Source: Actinomycetes bacterium | Lineage (GTDB): Bacteria; Actinomycetota; Actinomycetes; Actinomycetales; Cellulomonadaceae | DNA: 5,984 nt | Assembly: GCA_023430425.1 (NCBI GenBank) | Contig: JAEZAR010000142.1 | Location: 1-5,984, forward strand | Reading direction: 5' to 3' | Part shown: piece by piece, positions 5,306 to 5,984 of the stretch | How the letters are laid out: each line of letters opens with the position of its first letter | How positions within the stretch are numbered: position 1 is the first letter of the stretch | Translations under genes and position numbers: made by a program | Notes under the pieces: model-generated | Databases searched by the model: none | Told to the model about the DNA's origin: nothing | What the model saw: only the letters and a program-made list of their open reading frames with translations

Positions 5306-5335
5306 GGACGGGATCCCTTCGGGACGGCGGCCGGG

Positions 5336-5845
5336 TCAGGCCGTGGCTGGGTGCTCGGCCCCGGGCGCTGCCGTGGGCTGGGCGTCGGTCCCGTCCGTGG
5401 GAGTGGTCGGCCCGTCCGTGGGCCTGGTCGAGCGGACCGTGGCGACGGCGTCGAGCGGCACGCGCCACTCGCCGACCGTCACCACGGGCACGGCGCCGGC
5501 GAAGTCGACGCCGTCGACGGTGCCGGTACGGGCGACGCCGTCGGCGTCGGTGAAGGAGACCTGCTGGCCGAGCAGTGCGCTGGCCGCGACGCGCATCTGC
5601 AGCGCGAAGCTCTCGCGCGTCGTGTCGGCGACGGCCGACAGCTGCTCCATGGAGGCGAGCTGCGTCGACTGGGCCATCATCTCGGTGGTGTTCATCGGCG
5701 AGCTCGGGTCCTGGTTGCGCAGCTGGGCGACGAGCAGGGCGAGGAACACCTCGGAGTCCATCTGCTGCTTCGGCGCGACGGCCGAGGTCCCCGTCGTGTG
5801 CAGGCTCGCCGCGCCGGGCACGACGGCACCTGTGCTGACACTCAC
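5336..5845 (-). CDS. flgD: Flagellar hook cap / assembly protein FlgD
   Basis: The 169-residue protein is a scaffold that caps the growing hook and guides FlgE assembly. The conserved N-terminal core runs from MDSEVFLALLVAQLRNQDPSSPMNTTEMMAQSTQLASMEQL (29-69), an unmistakable FlgD signature. Residues about 89-138 (ASALLGQQVSFTDADG...VPLDAVATVRS) look like the small beta domain. The Ig/FnIII-like insertion of the longer enteric FlgD (about 231 residues) is missing, as in many Gram-positive FlgD proteins. The last 30 residues are a Thr/Pro/Asp/Ala-rich tail that looks disordered and is encoded partly by a 21-bp tandem repeat. The start is GTG at 5845, with GGAG at 5851-5854 just 5 nt upstream; this purine-rich site overlaps the stop of the preceding frame. 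The gene lies 11 nt after that stop and 30 nt before flgE. Confidence 0.95.
   Translation of the reverse strand: MSVSTGAVVPGAASLHTTGTSAVAPKQQMDSEVFLALLVAQLRNQDPSSPMNTTEMMAQSTQLASMEQLSAVADTTRESFALQMRVAASALLGQQVSFTDADGVARTGTVDGVDFAGAVPVVTVGEWRVPLDAVATVRSTRPTDGPTTPTDGTDAQPTAAPGAEHPATA
5390..5431 (-). repeat. 21-bp tandem repeat in the 3' end of flgD
   Basis: The segments 5390-5410 and 5411-5431 match at 18 of 21 positions and share the 12-mer CCCGTCCGTGGG. The unit is a multiple of three and encodes a xPTDGxx heptad twice in the low-complexity FlgD tail (RPTDGPTTPTDGTD). It looks like a simple in-frame duplication. Confidence 0.7.
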
Positions 5846-5850
5846 GTGTG

Positions 5851-5858
5851 CTCCTCTC
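5851..5858 (-). promoter_or_regulatory. flgD ribosome binding site
   Basis: GAGAGGAG on the transcribed strand ends 5 nt before GTG 5845 and overlaps the stop codon of the upstream fliK-like frame. It supports the GTG start of flgD. Confidence 0.85.
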
Positions 5859-5984
5859 AGACGGTCAGGTCGAGTCGGCCCGGGAGCGCACCCGGACGGT
5901 CGGTGAGGGCGGGGTCGCCGGTCGGTGCGGGGTCGCGGCGGCTGCCCGCCTCGCCACGCGCGCCGGTGCCGCGGTCGGGGGAGG
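5857..5984 (-). CDS. fliK: C-terminal end of probable FliK hook-length control protein (cut by window edge)
   Basis: An open frame enters from the right edge and stops at TGA 5859-5857. The last 41 residues, by my own translation, are Pro/Gly/Asp/Arg-rich and end in PGALPGRLDLTV, with alternating hydrophobic residues in the last few positions. FliK proteins often end in a disordered tail after their C-terminal globular domain, and fliK usually precedes flgD in operons of this kind. The conserved FliK C-terminal domain itself is outside the window, so the call depends on position and is tentative. The stop lies 11 nt before the flgD start, inside the flgD ribosome binding region. It is too short for ordinary ORF calling. 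Confidence 0.5.
   Translation of the reverse strand, partial: SPDRGTGARGEAGSRRDPAPTGDPALTDRPGALPGRLDLTV

Noticed and set aside
3603..5468. 621-codon minus-strand open frame running through flgE into flbD
   Set aside because: Only its last 99-103 codons (FlbD) look like a protein family. The upstream part is a shifted frame of flgD and flgE.
4137..5906. 589-codon plus-strand open frame opposite flgE and flgD
   Set aside because: It is the mirror of genuine FlgE and FlgD coding sequence and has no recognisable domain or ribosome binding site.
1..5984. A new defence, mobile or biosynthetic system
   Set aside because: Every supported gene belongs to the flagellar hook, stator or switch. No transposase, integrase, tRNA, att-like repeat or unrelated gene was seen.

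Overview
The window is very GC-rich DNA (I estimate above 70% G+C), with strongly G/C-biased third codon positions, frequent GTG starts and overlapping stop/start codons. The gene order and protein sequences fit a motile actinobacterium, perhaps Cellulomonas-like or a related member of the Micrococcales. That taxonomic guess comes from style and gene order, not from a database match. Every supported gene lies on the minus strand, so the operon reads from high to low coordinates.

In transcription order the genes are: the C-terminal end of a probable fliK (5984 to 5857, cut by the window edge), flgD (hook cap), flgE (hook), a 227-nt gap with a strong hairpin, flbD (SwrD-like), motA, motB, fliL, a 200-nt gap with palindromes, fliM (switch), and the first 94 codons of fliN (cut at position 1). 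This is the middle of a flagellar hook / motor / C-ring operon. FlgD and FlgE build the hook, and FliK (if correctly called) sets its length. MotA and MotB form the ion-driven stator, FliL is a stator-associated membrane protein, and FlbD-family proteins are linked to motor power. FliM and FliN form the rotor switch.

The operon falls into three tightly packed blocks. The first is fliK-flgD-flgE, with gaps of 11 and 30 nt. The second is flbD-motA-motB-fliL, where each junction overlaps by 1 to 4 nt. The third is fliM-fliN, also overlapping. Two non-coding spacers of about 200 nt separate the blocks. The spacer after flgE starts with a 13-bp perfect inverted repeat 8 nt past the stop codon, and carries a tandem GC-rich repeat just before flbD. 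The spacer before fliM carries a 9-bp inverted repeat and a 14-bp perfect palindrome 15 nt upstream of the GTG start.

I see no mobile element, CRISPR array, tRNA or rRNA, and no unknown multi-gene system. The points most worth a second look are the FliM N-terminus, which lacks the usual EIDALL-type CheY-P-binding peptide, the structured spacers, a 16-nt sequence shared between the flbD leader and the flgD tail, and the placement of an extended FlbD directly before motAB. The many long open frames on the plus strand, and the long upstream extensions of the minus-strand frames, are artefacts of high GC content.
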